This document shows positions 1 through 7,341 of a DNA stretch of 64,000 bases, piece by piece. Origin of the DNA: Geodermatophilus marinus (lineage in GTDB: Bacteria > Actinomycetota > Actinomycetes > Mycobacteriales > Geodermatophilaceae). The stretch is taken from the NCBI RefSeq assembly GCF_003428645.1, contig NZ_QVQH01000002.1:186997-250996 (forward strand), given 5' to 3'. The translations under genes and the position numbers were made by a program. How positions within the stretch are numbered: the first letter of the stretch is position 1; each line of letters starts with the position of its first letter. The notes beneath the pieces are model-generated. The model was not told where the DNA came from and made no database searches. It saw only the letters and a list, made by a program, of their open reading frames with translations.

Positions 1-341
1 GCCGCCGCCCGGACCGACCGGCTGGCCCAGTCGCCCGAGCGCAGCTCGTCGAGGACCGCGCCCTGCAGCCTGGCCAGTGCGTACGTGGCGAAGGAGGCGC
101 CGGCCGACGGGTCGAACCGCCGCGCCACCTCGACCAGGGCCACCCGGGCGCAGGAGACGAGGTCCTCCCGGCTGACGTGGCTGGGCAGCGAGATGCGCGA
201 GGCCACCGCGTTGACCGCGAACGCCGCCAGCGGCAGGTGCTCGGTGACCAGCGCGTCGACGTCCCGCGGTGGCAGGCCGCCGGGGGAGGGCGGGCGCGGG
301 GTCGGGATCCGTCCGGTCGCCGGGGCACGCGAGGGGCTCAC
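1..341 (-). CDS. Sigma-28-like (FliA/WhiG/SigD class) sigma factor, N-terminal part
   Basis: The 3' end lies outside the window, so only the first 113 codons are seen. After a proline-rich leader of about 25 residues comes sigma-70 region 2: helix DALVTEHLPLAAFAVNAVA, then SREDLVSCARVALVEVARRFD, the SFATYALARLQGAVLDELRS core-binding and -10 segment, and the DWASRSVR turn typical of the FliA/WhiG class (DWVPRSVR in relatives). In this class the sigma factor directs flagellar or sporulation promoters. It is divergent from a flagellar hook operon, which fits a motility role. The GTG at 339-341 has GAAGAGGG just upstream. Family call is firm; the exact subgroup is inferred because regions 3 and 4 are missing. 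Confidence 0.82.
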   Translation of the reverse strand, partial: MSPSRAPATGRIPTPRPPSPGGLPPRDVDALVTEHLPLAAFAVNAVASRISLPSHVSREDLVSCARVALVEVARRFDPSAGASFATYALARLQGAVLDELRSGDWASRSVRAA

Positions 342-381
342 GTCCCTCTTCTCGGCTGTCCCGGGCCCGGACGGGAACGCC

Positions 382-408
382 TGATCGGCAGAACCGGGGC
401 AGAACTTG
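382..408 (-). promoter_or_regulatory. Possible sigma-28-type promoter for the minus-strand sigma gene
   Basis: On the minus strand CAAG (405-408) is followed after exactly 15 bases by GCCGATCA (382-389). The sigma-28 class consensus is TAAA-N15-GCCGATAA, so the -10 box matches 6 of 8. It lies 41 bases before the GTG of the sigma gene and would give autoregulation. GCCGAT is not rare in such DNA, so this stays tentative. Confidence 0.4.
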
Positions 409-419
409 AGACCTCGGCT

Positions 420-446
420 TGAGGCCCTGGTCGCCGGTGCCGATGG
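420..446 (+). promoter_or_regulatory. Possible sigma-28-type promoter for the flagellar hook operon
   Basis: TGAG at 420-423 is followed after 15 bases by GCCGATGG at 439-446, near the sigma-28 consensus TAAA-N15-GCCGATAA in the -10 part but weak at -35. It faces the flgN-like/flgK operon, which starts about 60 bases downstream, and sits back to back with the candidate site for the sigma gene. Confidence 0.35.
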
Positions 447-507
447 CTCCCCCTGAGAACGCCGGGGGCACCGCCCGCGGCGCCGGGACGGGAGGACGGT
501 GGGGAGC

Positions 508-993
508 ATGGACTACCAGCACCTGTCGACGTTGCTGTGGCGCGAGCAGGAGCTGCTGGACCTGCTGCTGTTCAAGGCCGAGGAGAAGCAGTACCTGATC
601 CTCAGCGGCAAGACCCGCTGGTTGGCCCGCATCGCCCACGAGATCGAGGTCGTCCTCGACCAGCTCCGTAGCCTCGAGGTCGAGCGCGCCGCCGCCACGG
701 AGGTCATCTCCGAGCGCCTGGGCACCGGCATCAACCCGTCACTGCGGAAACTCGCCGAGGCCGCGCCCGCCCCGTGGGACGACCTGTTCGCCAAGCACCA
801 CGAGACGCTCCTGGCCCTGGTCACCGACCTGCGCAGCCTCTCGGACGCCAACCGCGAGCTCATCGACGGGGGCCTGGCCGCCATCGGCGACGCCTTCGTC
901 TCGGTGCGCACCCCCACCGCCGGCACGTACGGCGCGACCGGTCGCACCGACGAGCGGGCGCACCGCGCGGTGACCCTGGACGGTGCGCTGTGA
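508..993 (+). CDS. FlgN-like flagellar export chaperone
   Basis: A 161-residue, mostly helical protein directly before flgK. It has the long amphipathic helices of FlgN, a cytoplasmic chaperone that delivers the hook-filament junction proteins FlgK and FlgL to the flagellar export machinery. The N-terminal part (LLWREQELLDLLLFKAEEKQ) and the EIEVVLDQLRSLEVERAA helix fit that fold, and position next to flgK-flgL is the classical FlgN context. Start: ATG 508 follows GGAGGA (491-496) and GGGGAG; an in-frame GTG at 499 lies too close to the first box but cannot be excluded. The stop overlaps the flgK GTG by four bases, so the two are probably translationally coupled. Confidence 0.72.
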   Translation: MDYQHLSTLLWREQELLDLLLFKAEEKQYLILSGKTRWLARIAHEIEVVLDQLRSLEVERAAATEVISERLGTGINPSLRKLAEAAPAPWDDLFAKHHETLLALVTDLRSLSDANRELIDGGLAAIGDAFVSVRTPTAGTYGATGRTDERAHRAVTLDGAL

Positions 994-2402
994 ACTCCTT
1001 CTCCTCGCTCAACACCGCGACCACCGCCCTCTGGGCGCAGCGCCGCGGCCTCGACGTCACCGGCCAGAACATCGCCAACGTCAACAGCGAGGGCTACAGC
1101 CGCCAGCGGGTGGACCTGCGGGCGATGGGGGGGACGGTCGTCCCCGCCTTCTACTCGGTCAGCCAGGGGGTCGGGTCCGGCGTCAGCTCCGACGACGTCC
1201 TCCGCATCCGCGACGCCTTCCTCGAGGGCCGCGCGCACGCCGAGCACGCCACCTCCGCGCAGCTGCACACCGAGTCGGCCGCGTTCGAGGCGGTCGAGGA
1301 CGCCTTCCGGGAGCCGGGGAGCACCGGTGTCCAGGCGCTGCTGTCCGACGTGTGGGCCGCCTGGGGGGACGTCGCGAACAACCCGCAGGACCTCGCCACC
1401 CGCAGCCAGCTGCTGCAGCGGACCGAGACGCTGGTCAGCGGCATGCACGCCACCCGCGCCACGCTGGACACCCAGTGGACGAGCGCGCACGACAGCCTCG
1501 CGGCGCTCGTGGCCGAGGTGAACAGCATCGCCACGGAGGTGGCCGGGCTCAACCGCGCCATCCAGCGCGCGACGGGCAGCGGGTACCCGACCAACGAGCT
1601 CGCCGACCAGCGCGACGTCCTGGTCATGAAGCTCGCCGACCGGGTCGGCGCCACCGTCCGCCCCGGCGAGGGCGGCGTGCTCGACGTCGTCGTCGGGGGC
1701 ACGACCCTCGTCGCCGGCTCGCTGAGCACCAGGCTCACCGTCGCCGGCCCCACCGGCATCGACGCCATGACCGCCTCCGACCGGCCCCGGGTCGTGACCG
1801 ACCCCGGCGGCTCGGCGGTCCCCGTCGGGGGGACGGCGGCCGGCCGGCTGACCGTGATGACCCAGGTGGTGCCGACCTACCGGGCGGGTCTGGACGCCGT
1901 CGCCGCCGGCTTCGCCCAGCAGGTCAACGCCCTGCACCGGAGCGGCTACGACCGGGACGGCAACCCGGGGGGCGACCTGCTCGGACCGCCGCCGCCGGCG
2001 AGCGTGACGGCGGGCTCGCTCACGCTGCTGGTCGGCTCGCCCACCGCGGTGGTGGCCGCGAAGCTGCCGCCCGCGGGCGGCGGGGCCTCGACCGACAACG
2101 GCATCGCCGACGAGATCGGGCAGCTGAGGCTCGCGACCGACGGCCCGGACACCACCTACCGCGCGCTGATCGTCGAGCTGGGGGTGCAGGCGTCGGTCAG
2201 CGCGCGGACCCTCGACATCCAGTCCGTGGTCGCCACGAACGTCGACGCGGCCCGGGAGTCGGTCGCCGGCGTGAACCTCGACGAGGAGATGGCCAACATG
2301 CTGCAGTACCAGCACGCCTACGCCGCGGCCAGCCGCATGGTCACCGCGATCGACGAGGCCCTGGACGTCCTCATCAGCCGCACCGGCCTGGTCGGGCGCT
2401 GA
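990..2402 (+). CDS. flgK: Flagellar hook-associated protein FlgK (HAP1)
   Basis: A 470-residue axial protein of the hook-filament junction. The N-terminus SFSSLNTATTALWAQRRGLD followed by VTGQNIANVNSEGYSRQRV is the conserved FlgK/rod-hook D0 signature, and the C-terminus (LDEEMANMLQYQHAYAAASR) is the matching C-terminal D0 helix with the usual EEM...YQ..Y.A.SR pattern. The start is GTG 990, overlapping the stop of the chaperone gene (GTGA), because the signature begins one residue later. Length is at the short end for FlgK, with a small middle region. flgL follows after five bases, so the pair is co-translated. Secreted through the flagellar type III exporter, hence no signal peptide. Confidence 0.95.
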   Translation: MNSFSSLNTATTALWAQRRGLDVTGQNIANVNSEGYSRQRVDLRAMGGTVVPAFYSVSQGVGSGVSSDDVLRIRDAFLEGRAHAEHATSAQLHTESAAFEAVEDAFREPGSTGVQALLSDVWAAWGDVANNPQDLATRSQLLQRTETLVSGMHATRATLDTQWTSAHDSLAALVAEVNSIATEVAGLNRAIQRATGSGYPTNELADQRDVLVMKLADRVGATVRPGEGGVLDVVVGGTTLVAGSLSTRLTVAGPTGIDAMTASDRPRVVTDPGGSAVPVGGTAAGRLTVMTQVVPTYRAGLDAVAAGFAQQVNALHRSGYDRDGNPGGDLLGPPPPASVTAGSLTLLVGSPTAVVAAKLPPAGGGASTDNGIADEIGQLRLATDGPDTTYRALIVELGVQASVSARTLDIQSVVATNVDAARESVAGVNLDEEMANMLQYQHAYAAASRMVTAIDEALDVLISRTGLVGR

Positions 2403-2407
2403 CGGCG

Positions 2408-3307
2408 ATGAGGATCACCCAGCGCGCGGTCACGCTCACCAGCCTCCAGGGCCTGAACCGCAACCTCGACGCCATCGGGAAGATGCAGCAGCAGCTCACC
2501 TCGGGCAAGCTCGTCTCCCGGCCGTCGGATTCCCCCACCGCCGCGAACGCGGCGATGCGGACCCGCAACGACCAGGCGGCCAACGCCCAGTACGCCCGGA
2601 ACATCACCGACGGCCGGAGCCGGCTGGACGCCACCGACTCCACGCTGAACACCATGCTCAGCCAGGTGCGGAAGGTGCGGGACCTCACCGTGCATGCCGG
2701 CAACACCGCGGCCCTGCCCGACAGCGCGCGCGAGGCGATCGCGGTCGAGATGGACCAGCTGCGGGAGAGCCTGCTGAGCCTGGCCAACACCTCGATGCAG
2801 GGCCGGCCGCTGTTCGGCGGGATCGCGTCCGCGACCGCGGCCTACACCGACGCCGGGGTCTACCAGGGGCGGGGCGGCGGGGCCGGCGAGCAGGTGCTGC
2901 GGCGCGTGTCCGACACCGAGACCATCCGCGTCGACATCACGGGGGCCGAGGCCTTCGGCGACCCGGCGCTCGGCGAGGACCTCTTCGCCGTCGTGGCGAC
3001 GACCGCCGCGGCCGTGCGGGCGGGGGACGGGGCGCAGATCGACGACCGGCTCGCCGCGCTGGACGGCGTCCTCGAGGGCATGCGCACCGCGGTGGCCGAC
3101 GTCGGGGCGCGCGCCAAGCGGATCGAGGGCGCTGGGTCCCTGACCGCCGACCAGGCGCTCACCCTCACCGACCGCCTCAAGTCCGTCGAGGACATCGACC
3201 TGGCGAAGACGATCATGGAGCTGGAGATGCAGAAGACCGGCTACCAGGCCGCCCTCGCGGCCACCGCCAAGGCCATCCAGCCCTCGCTGGTCGAGTTCCT
3301 GCGCTGA
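2408..3307 (+). CDS. flgL: Flagellar hook-associated protein FlgL (HAP3)
   Basis: A 299-residue flagellin-like junction protein. The N-terminus (MRITQRAVTLTSLQGLNRNL, then QQQLTSGKLVSRPSDSPTAA) is the FlgL/flagellin D0-D1 signature, and residues around 100-130 (LANTSMQGRPLFGG) are the family's second hallmark. The C-terminal coiled coil (DIDLAKTIMELEMQKTGYQA) closes the D0 domain. It joins FlgK to the filament. The ATG at 2408 follows flgK by five bases and begins exactly at the family N-terminus. Together with the chaperone, flgK, fliW and csrA it makes one operon. Confidence 0.94.
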   Translation: MRITQRAVTLTSLQGLNRNLDAIGKMQQQLTSGKLVSRPSDSPTAANAAMRTRNDQAANAQYARNITDGRSRLDATDSTLNTMLSQVRKVRDLTVHAGNTAALPDSAREAIAVEMDQLRESLLSLANTSMQGRPLFGGIASATAAYTDAGVYQGRGGGAGEQVLRRVSDTETIRVDITGAEAFGDPALGEDLFAVVATTAAAVRAGDGAQIDDRLAALDGVLEGMRTAVADVGARAKRIEGAGSLTADQALTLTDRLKSVEDIDLAKTIMELEMQKTGYQAALAATAKAIQPSLVEFLR

Positions 3308-3340
3308 CCGCCGTCCGGTCCCGGGAGAGGTGAACCCACG

Positions 3341-3745
3341 ATGACGCTGTCGGCGGTCGCGACGCTGCCCCTGCTCGACTTCACCGAGGCCCTGCCCGGG
3401 TTCCCGGGGCACCGGGACTACGTCCTGGTGACCGCGGACGGCGACGGCCGGCTGTTCTGGCTGCAGTCGATGGCCGTCGACGGGCCGCGGTTCCTGGTGG
3501 TGGACCCGGCGATGTGGTTCCCAGGTTACGCGCCGGTGCTGCCGCGATCGGCCTGCGCCGACCTCGGCCTGGCCGACCCGGCGGCGGCCCGGCTGTTCTG
3601 CCTGCTCACCGTCCCCGCGGAGGGGCCGTCGGCCGCCACCGCGAACCTGCGCGCGCCCATCGTGGTCGACCCGGAGACCTGGAAGGCCGTCCAGGTGGTC
3701 CTGCCCGACCCGGCCCATCCCATCCGGCGTCCCCTGCGCCGATAG
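3341..3745 (+). CDS. fliW: Flagellar assembly factor FliW
   Basis: A 134-residue protein with the FliW pattern: LPGFPGHRDYVLV near the start, WLQSMAVDGPRFLVVDP in the middle, the LFCLLTVP strand, and the TANLRAPIVVDP motif near the end. In Bacillus and Campylobacter FliW binds and inhibits CsrA and also binds flagellin, so filament protein level controls CsrA activity. Here it sits between flgL and csrA, the standard arrangement, which supports the same switch. A GGGAGAGG box lies just before ATG 3341. Function in this organism is inferred from family and position. Confidence 0.93.
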   Translation: MTLSAVATLPLLDFTEALPGFPGHRDYVLVTADGDGRLFWLQSMAVDGPRFLVVDPAMWFPGYAPVLPRSACADLGLADPAAARLFCLLTVPAEGPSAATANLRAPIVVDPETWKAVQVVLPDPAHPIRRPLRR

Positions 3746-3813
3746 GGGAGAGGGGCGGCACGCCGGTGCCGGCCCTGCCACGGAGGCCACCTACGACCCA
3801 TGGAGGGGTACAC

Positions 3814-4104
3814 GTGCTCACACTCACCCGCAGCGTCGGCGAGACGATCCGCATCGGCGACGACATCGAGGTCCACGTCGTCGAGGTCCGCGGCGGCACC
3901 GTCCGCCTCGGCTTCAAGGCCCCCCGCGAGGTGGCCATCCACCGCGAGGAGGTCTACCGGCAGATCGTCGAGGCCAACCTCCTGGCCGCGCAGGTCACCG
4001 CGGACACCCTCGGGGCGCTGGCGGCCTTCGCGCCCACCCCGGCCGCCGGTCCCCCGGCAGGTCACGGTACGGTCACGGAGAGCGAGCGCAGTCGACAGAT
4101 GTGA
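3814..4104 (+). CDS. csrA: Carbon storage regulator CsrA (RsmA)
   Basis: Small RNA-binding dimer that represses translation by covering ribosome-binding sites with GGA motifs; in flagellated Gram-positives it mainly controls flagellin mRNA and is antagonised by FliW. The first 60 residues are canonical: LTLTRSVGETIRIGDDIEVHV, VRLGFKAPREVAIHREEVY (including the RNA-contacting GFKAP and VAIHREE segments). The family is usually 60-75 residues; this one has a roughly 30-residue Ala/Pro-rich tail. GTG 3814 is chosen because the family begins there and GGAGGGG lies at 3802-3808. Confidence 0.95.
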   Translation: MLTLTRSVGETIRIGDDIEVHVVEVRGGTVRLGFKAPREVAIHREEVYRQIVEANLLAAQVTADTLGALAAFAPTPAAGPPAGHGTVTESERSRQM

Positions 4105-4297
4105 CCGGAGCGACCGGGTCCGTCTTTGGCGAGATCTGCTCACCACTGCACCGGTGGGGTCGGAGGTGTCACCGACACGGGCAGATCCTGCCGAAGAGCT
4201 CGGTCGACTACTGCGATCGGCACAGCGAGTGTTGTGCCGTTGACGCCGCGTCCATGCGCCAGAGTTGCCCCCACGAACGTCACAGGGGGCGATCACC

Positions 4298-4789
4298 ATG
4301 GAACGCAGCGCAGTCGACATCCTCGGCGCCGACACCACCGTCGGTGACCCGACCCTGCCGCCCGCCGGCGCCGCCCGGCCGGAGGCCCCGGCACCGGCGG
4401 ACACGGTCGTGGTCCACGTCCAGCTCCGGCCCCGCCGCGGCTCGACGCGCCGCTGCCTGGCCGAGCTCGCCGAGCTGGCCGGCCGGCACCCGGAGGTCTC
4501 CTTCGGCCTGACCGGGCTGTCCAAGGACGACCGGGTGGTGCGGGTGACCGTCGGCGTCGAGCTCGGCCCGCGCGCCGCCGTCGCGCGCTTCTCGCCCCAG
4601 GCGCAGGCCGCCTACGCCTTCGTCAGCGAGATCTTCACCGCCCTCTACGACCACATGCCGGTCTACACGGTCGAGCCGGGCGCCGCCGAGCGCGTGGCCG
4701 CCGACGGCCTGGTGGCGCGGCTGTCCGGCGGCGTGCCCGCCGAGCGGGCCGCCGTCCCCCCCGTCCCGGCGGAGCAGGTCCCCGCCTGA
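4298..4789 (+). CDS. Unknown 163-residue protein in the flagellar locus
   Basis: No family is recognised. After a flexible Ala/Pro-rich start (about 35 residues) there is a compact alpha/beta segment: strand VVVHVQLRP, helix STRRCLAELAELAG, strands SFGLTGLSKDDRVVRVTVGVEL, then a helical part (AQAAYAFVSEIFTALYDHMP) and a Pro-rich tail. The beta-alpha-beta-beta order could be a ferredoxin-like fold, but no catalytic residues stand out. It lies between csrA and a sigma factor, in the same direction, after a 190-base gap that contains no gene, only short hairpins. ATG 4298 has GGGGG six bases upstream. A regulatory or flagellar role is only suggested by position. Confidence 0.6.
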   Translation: MERSAVDILGADTTVGDPTLPPAGAARPEAPAPADTVVVHVQLRPRRGSTRRCLAELAELAGRHPEVSFGLTGLSKDDRVVRVTVGVELGPRAAVARFSPQAQAAYAFVSEIFTALYDHMPVYTVEPGAAERVAADGLVARLSGGVPAERAAVPPVPAEQVPA

Positions 4790-4860
4790 CCTCCCTCCCG
4801 GGCGCTGCCCCCTGCGCCCGTCGCGGCCACGTCTTCCCCACACAGTCGCCAGGAGCCCCG

Positions 4861-5961
4861 GTGCCCACCACCCCCGCAACCCCCACCCCCACCTCCCCGG
4901 GCAGCGGCCCGACCCGCGCCCCGCTGGTCTTCGGCGGCATCCCCGAGGCCGACGGCTTCGCGCTGGCCCCCATCACCCCCCGCGACCGCGTGCACTTCCG
5001 CGTCGACCGCGAACTGCCCCTGGCCTCGCTCCGGGCCGACCTGCCCGACGGCGTCACCGTCAGCTTCGACGAGGGGGAGGGCCTGTACCGGGTGGACGGG
5101 GCCCCGGGCACCGGCCAGGTGCTCGCCGAGTGGGTGCGGGCCTGGTGCGCCGGCCACGGCTGCAGCACGATCGGGTTGCGCGCCGAGGCCGACGTCCGGC
5201 GCCGCGCCCCGCGCGACCTCCCGCCGGCCTACCTCGACGCGCTGTGCCGCCACTACCTGCCGGTCAGCCTCAAGCGGCTGCAGCGCAACATGAGCACGAT
5301 CCGGCTGCACCTGCCCGACCCCGACGACCTCACCCAGCAGGTGGGCGAGTGGATCCTCAAGGCGGTCGCGCAGTACGACGAGACCAAGGGCGTGCCGTTC
5401 GGCGCGTTCCTCGCCACCCAGCTGTCCAAGTGGGTGCACGACCTCGGGCGCAACGCGCACGGGCGGACGGCGGCCGACACCGAGAACAAGCAGCAGAAGG
5501 CGATCGCCGCCTTCGTCGCCGAGCACCAGCGCCGGCCCAGCGAGCGGGAGCTGGCCGCCTTCATGGGGCAGAGCGTCGCCACGCTGCGGCGCAACTCCCA
5601 GACGGTGGCCACCCTCAACGGCCTGCGCAACCTGCAGTCGCTGGACGGCGGGCCCGACGCGACCGAGATCATGCTGCCCGACACCAGCGAGGCCCCCGAC
5701 CAGATCATGGACGAGGCCGAGCAGACGCTGCTGTCGCACGCGCTGACCGCCGCCTGCGCCCCCGACCCGACCGCCCGCCGGGACCAGCGGGCCGGCCAGC
5801 CCAACGTCCTGGGCTGGGCCACCTGGTACCTCACCACCTGGGGCGGCCGGACCAAGACCCAGCTGTCGGCCGACCTCGGCACCTCCGTGCGCAACATGAA
5901 CGTGCACGCCGACCGGGTCGAGAAGGCGCTCAAGGAGCGGCTCACCGAGCTCGCGGACTGA
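4861..5961 (+). CDS. Atypical sigma-70 family sigma factor with a novel N-terminal domain
   Basis: A 366-residue protein. Residues 1-120 match no family I know. Residues about 122-200 read as sigma region 2 (LDALCRHYLPVSLKRLQRNM, DPDDLTQQVGEWILKAVAQYDETKG, PFGAFLATQLSKWVHDLGR). Next is a region-3-like segment with a helix-turn-helix (RRPSERELAAFMGQSVATLRR), and near the end a region-4-like HTH (KTQLSADLGTSVRNMNVHADRVEKAL). The layout is that of a group 3/FliA-like factor fused to an extra domain. It lies downstream of csrA and could control late flagellar genes or respond to a signal bound by the N-terminus. GTG 4861 follows CAGGAG. Sigma assignment fairly sure, role unknown. Confidence 0.7.
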   Translation: MPTTPATPTPTSPGSGPTRAPLVFGGIPEADGFALAPITPRDRVHFRVDRELPLASLRADLPDGVTVSFDEGEGLYRVDGAPGTGQVLAEWVRAWCAGHGCSTIGLRAEADVRRRAPRDLPPAYLDALCRHYLPVSLKRLQRNMSTIRLHLPDPDDLTQQVGEWILKAVAQYDETKGVPFGAFLATQLSKWVHDLGRNAHGRTAADTENKQQKAIAAFVAEHQRRPSERELAAFMGQSVATLRRNSQTVATLNGLRNLQSLDGGPDATEIMLPDTSEAPDQIMDEAEQTLLSHALTAACAPDPTARRDQRAGQPNVLGWATWYLTTWGGRTKTQLSADLGTSVRNMNVHADRVEKALKERLTELAD

Positions 5962-6090
5962 TCGGCGCGGACATCGGAGTCCGGGTCGATCCGGCCTCCA
6001 CCCTGCCGATACAGAAACCGTGACCGCCCGCACGGACCGCCGCCGCCCTGGCGGGGCGGGGTGCGTGCCGCCGGGCGCGGGAGGCGGGCG

Positions 6091-6435
6091 GTGAGCGCGC
6101 TGGCCGCCGACGGCCGGACGCCCGGCGTCCTGGCGCCGCACTGGCTGGGCGCCGGGCACCGGAGGGCGCTGGCCGAGGCCGTCCGGGCCGGGCTCGAGGA
6201 CCCCGGCGTCCACCCCGTGGACGCCGTGCACCTCGCCGACGTGCTCACCGAGCTGCACGTGGCGGCCGCCCGGGACGTCGTGTGGCCGGCGCCCGCCGCG
6301 CGGGTGCGGCGGGTGACCGGCTGGGACGCCGACGTGCTCCCCGTGCGGCTGTCCGCGCGCGAGCGGGCCGCCGCGCTGGCCCTGCCGGACCTCGCCCCCG
6401 TGCTGCGGCGGGTCCTGGGGGAGGGGCGCCCGTGA
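6091..6435 (+). CDS. Unknown 114-residue protein, coupled to the next gene
   Basis: Not recognised. A basic, Ala/Val/Leu-rich, largely helical protein with HWLGAGHRRALAEAVRAGL and VHLADVLTELHVAAARD helices and no membrane segment or Cys motif. Start GTG 6091 is preferred over GTG 6061 because GGGAGG stands six bases before it. The stop overlaps the GTG of the next gene by four bases, so the two unknown genes are probably made together, downstream of the atypical sigma factor. Confidence 0.5.
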   Translation: MSALAADGRTPGVLAPHWLGAGHRRALAEAVRAGLEDPGVHPVDAVHLADVLTELHVAAARDVVWPAPAARVRRVTGWDADVLPVRLSARERAAALALPDLAPVLRRVLGEGRP

Positions 6436-7199
6436 CGGGGGCCGTCCCGGGACCCACCCGCCTGCTGTCCCGGCTGCGCGCCGCCCCCGTGGCGGTGGAC
6501 GACCTGCGCCGCGCCTGCGACGAGGTGCTGCCGCGGCTGGCCGCCCCCGGGTTGCGGCTGGCCGTCGTGACCGAGCGCGGCACCGGCCCCGTCCTGGTCG
6601 TCGAGGAGGCCGAGCGCGGGCTGCGCGTCCCGCTCGCCGACCTGGCCGAGGACCTCTCCGACGCCGGCGCCGGCACGGGCCACGACGGGCTGGTGGCCGC
6701 CCTGACCGCGTGGGTGCTGTCCCGGCCGGTGCCGGACGCCGTCGCGTCCGCCGCCGGGGTGGCCGTGCTCCAGTGGACCGACCGGCGCCGGGTGGCCGTC
6801 GGCTGGCGGGTCGTCGTCCCGCGGGGTGGCGTGGCCGTGCCCTGGACGCCGTCTCCACGCGCCGACCGCCGCGTCGTCGAGCGGGCCCGGGCCGGCGCGG
6901 TCGTCCGTGCCACCGCCCTCGAGGGCGTCCTCCGGCTGGAGGGCCCGGTGGCGCTGTGGTCGGCCGCGCGGCACCCGGCGCTGTCCACCGCCGCGCTCGC
7001 CGCCCCAGCGCGGCTGCTGGACCGCCTGCGCGCCGCCGGGGTGGGACGGGCGGACCCCGGGGACCTGCACGTCGTCGTCACCCCGGACTCGCCGCTGGCC
7101 TGCGCCGGAGCGGCGGTGGCCGCCCGCCTGGCCGGGGAGACGGGGGAGGCCTGCGTGCGCCTGCCCTGGACCGGGCTGCCCCGGCTCCGCTGGCTGTAG
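6432..7199 (+). CDS. Unknown 255-residue protein
   Basis: Not recognised. It alternates strands and helices throughout: LRLAVVTERGTGPVLVVEEA, a helical middle (HDGLVAALTAWVLSRPVP), a beta-rich stretch RRVAVGWRVVVPRGGVAVPW, and a C-terminal part ending in a tryptophan. No signal peptide, membrane helix or catalytic motif is visible. It is coupled to the preceding gene through GTGA and ends the plus-strand run that began with the flagellar genes. Codon bias is the same as in its neighbours, so it is likely a real native gene. Confidence 0.55.
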   Translation: MTGAVPGPTRLLSRLRAAPVAVDDLRRACDEVLPRLAAPGLRLAVVTERGTGPVLVVEEAERGLRVPLADLAEDLSDAGAGTGHDGLVAALTAWVLSRPVPDAVASAAGVAVLQWTDRRRVAVGWRVVVPRGGVAVPWTPSPRADRRVVERARAGAVVRATALEGVLRLEGPVALWSAARHPALSTAALAAPARLLDRLRAAGVGRADPGDLHVVVTPDSPLACAGAAVAARLAGETGEACVRLPWTGLPRLRWL

Positions 7200-7213
7200 C
7201 CGCCCCACCGGCC

Positions 7214-7276
7214 GGGGCACAGGAAGCTCTACCCGCGCATCGGGCCGCCCGACGGGTGGACAGCCTCCTGTGCCCC
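7214..7276. repeat. Palindromic repeat element, copy 1, between convergent genes
   Basis: Arms 7214-7227 and 7263-7276 pair with one mismatch (GGGGCACAGGA / TCCTGTGCCCC), with an inner ACCCG/CGGGT pairing. Positions 7214-7237 recur with a single mismatch, inverted, at 24356-24379. Between two converging genes it could act as a two-way terminator, but the second copy indicates a dispersed REP-like element. Confidence 0.6.
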
Positions 7277-7322
7277 GACCCCGGCCCCGACCCCGAGCCC
7301 CGAGCCCCGGGCCCCGAGCCCC
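7272..7322. repeat. Low-complexity CCCCGA/CCCCGG hexamer run
   Basis: About eight degenerate copies of a six-base unit (CCCCGA, CCCCGG) stand just after the palindromic element and before the end of the next minus-strand gene. It codes for nothing visible and is probably slippage-prone filler. Confidence 0.5.
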
Positions 7323-7341
7323 GCTGCCGGCGTCGAGCAGC

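Noticed and set aside
513-2315. 600-codon minus-strand frame opposite flgK
   Set aside because: Shadow of the flagellar chaperone and flgK genes; composition random, no motifs, and both plus-strand genes are certain.
983-2407. Very long N-terminal extension of FlgL
   Set aside because: The open frame runs back through flgK, but the FlgL signature starts at 2408 and the upstream part is Arg-rich shadow sequence.
4105-4297. CsrA target or riboswitch in the leader after csrA
   Set aside because: A GTCGG/CCGAC hairpin with a GGA exists, but the GGA is partly in the stem and far from the start codon; no riboswitch core recognised.
6005-6012. GCCGATAC as a further sigma-28 -10 box before the 6091 gene
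   Set aside because: The -35 part (TCGA) matches poorly and GCCGAT is frequent by chance; not strong enough to list.
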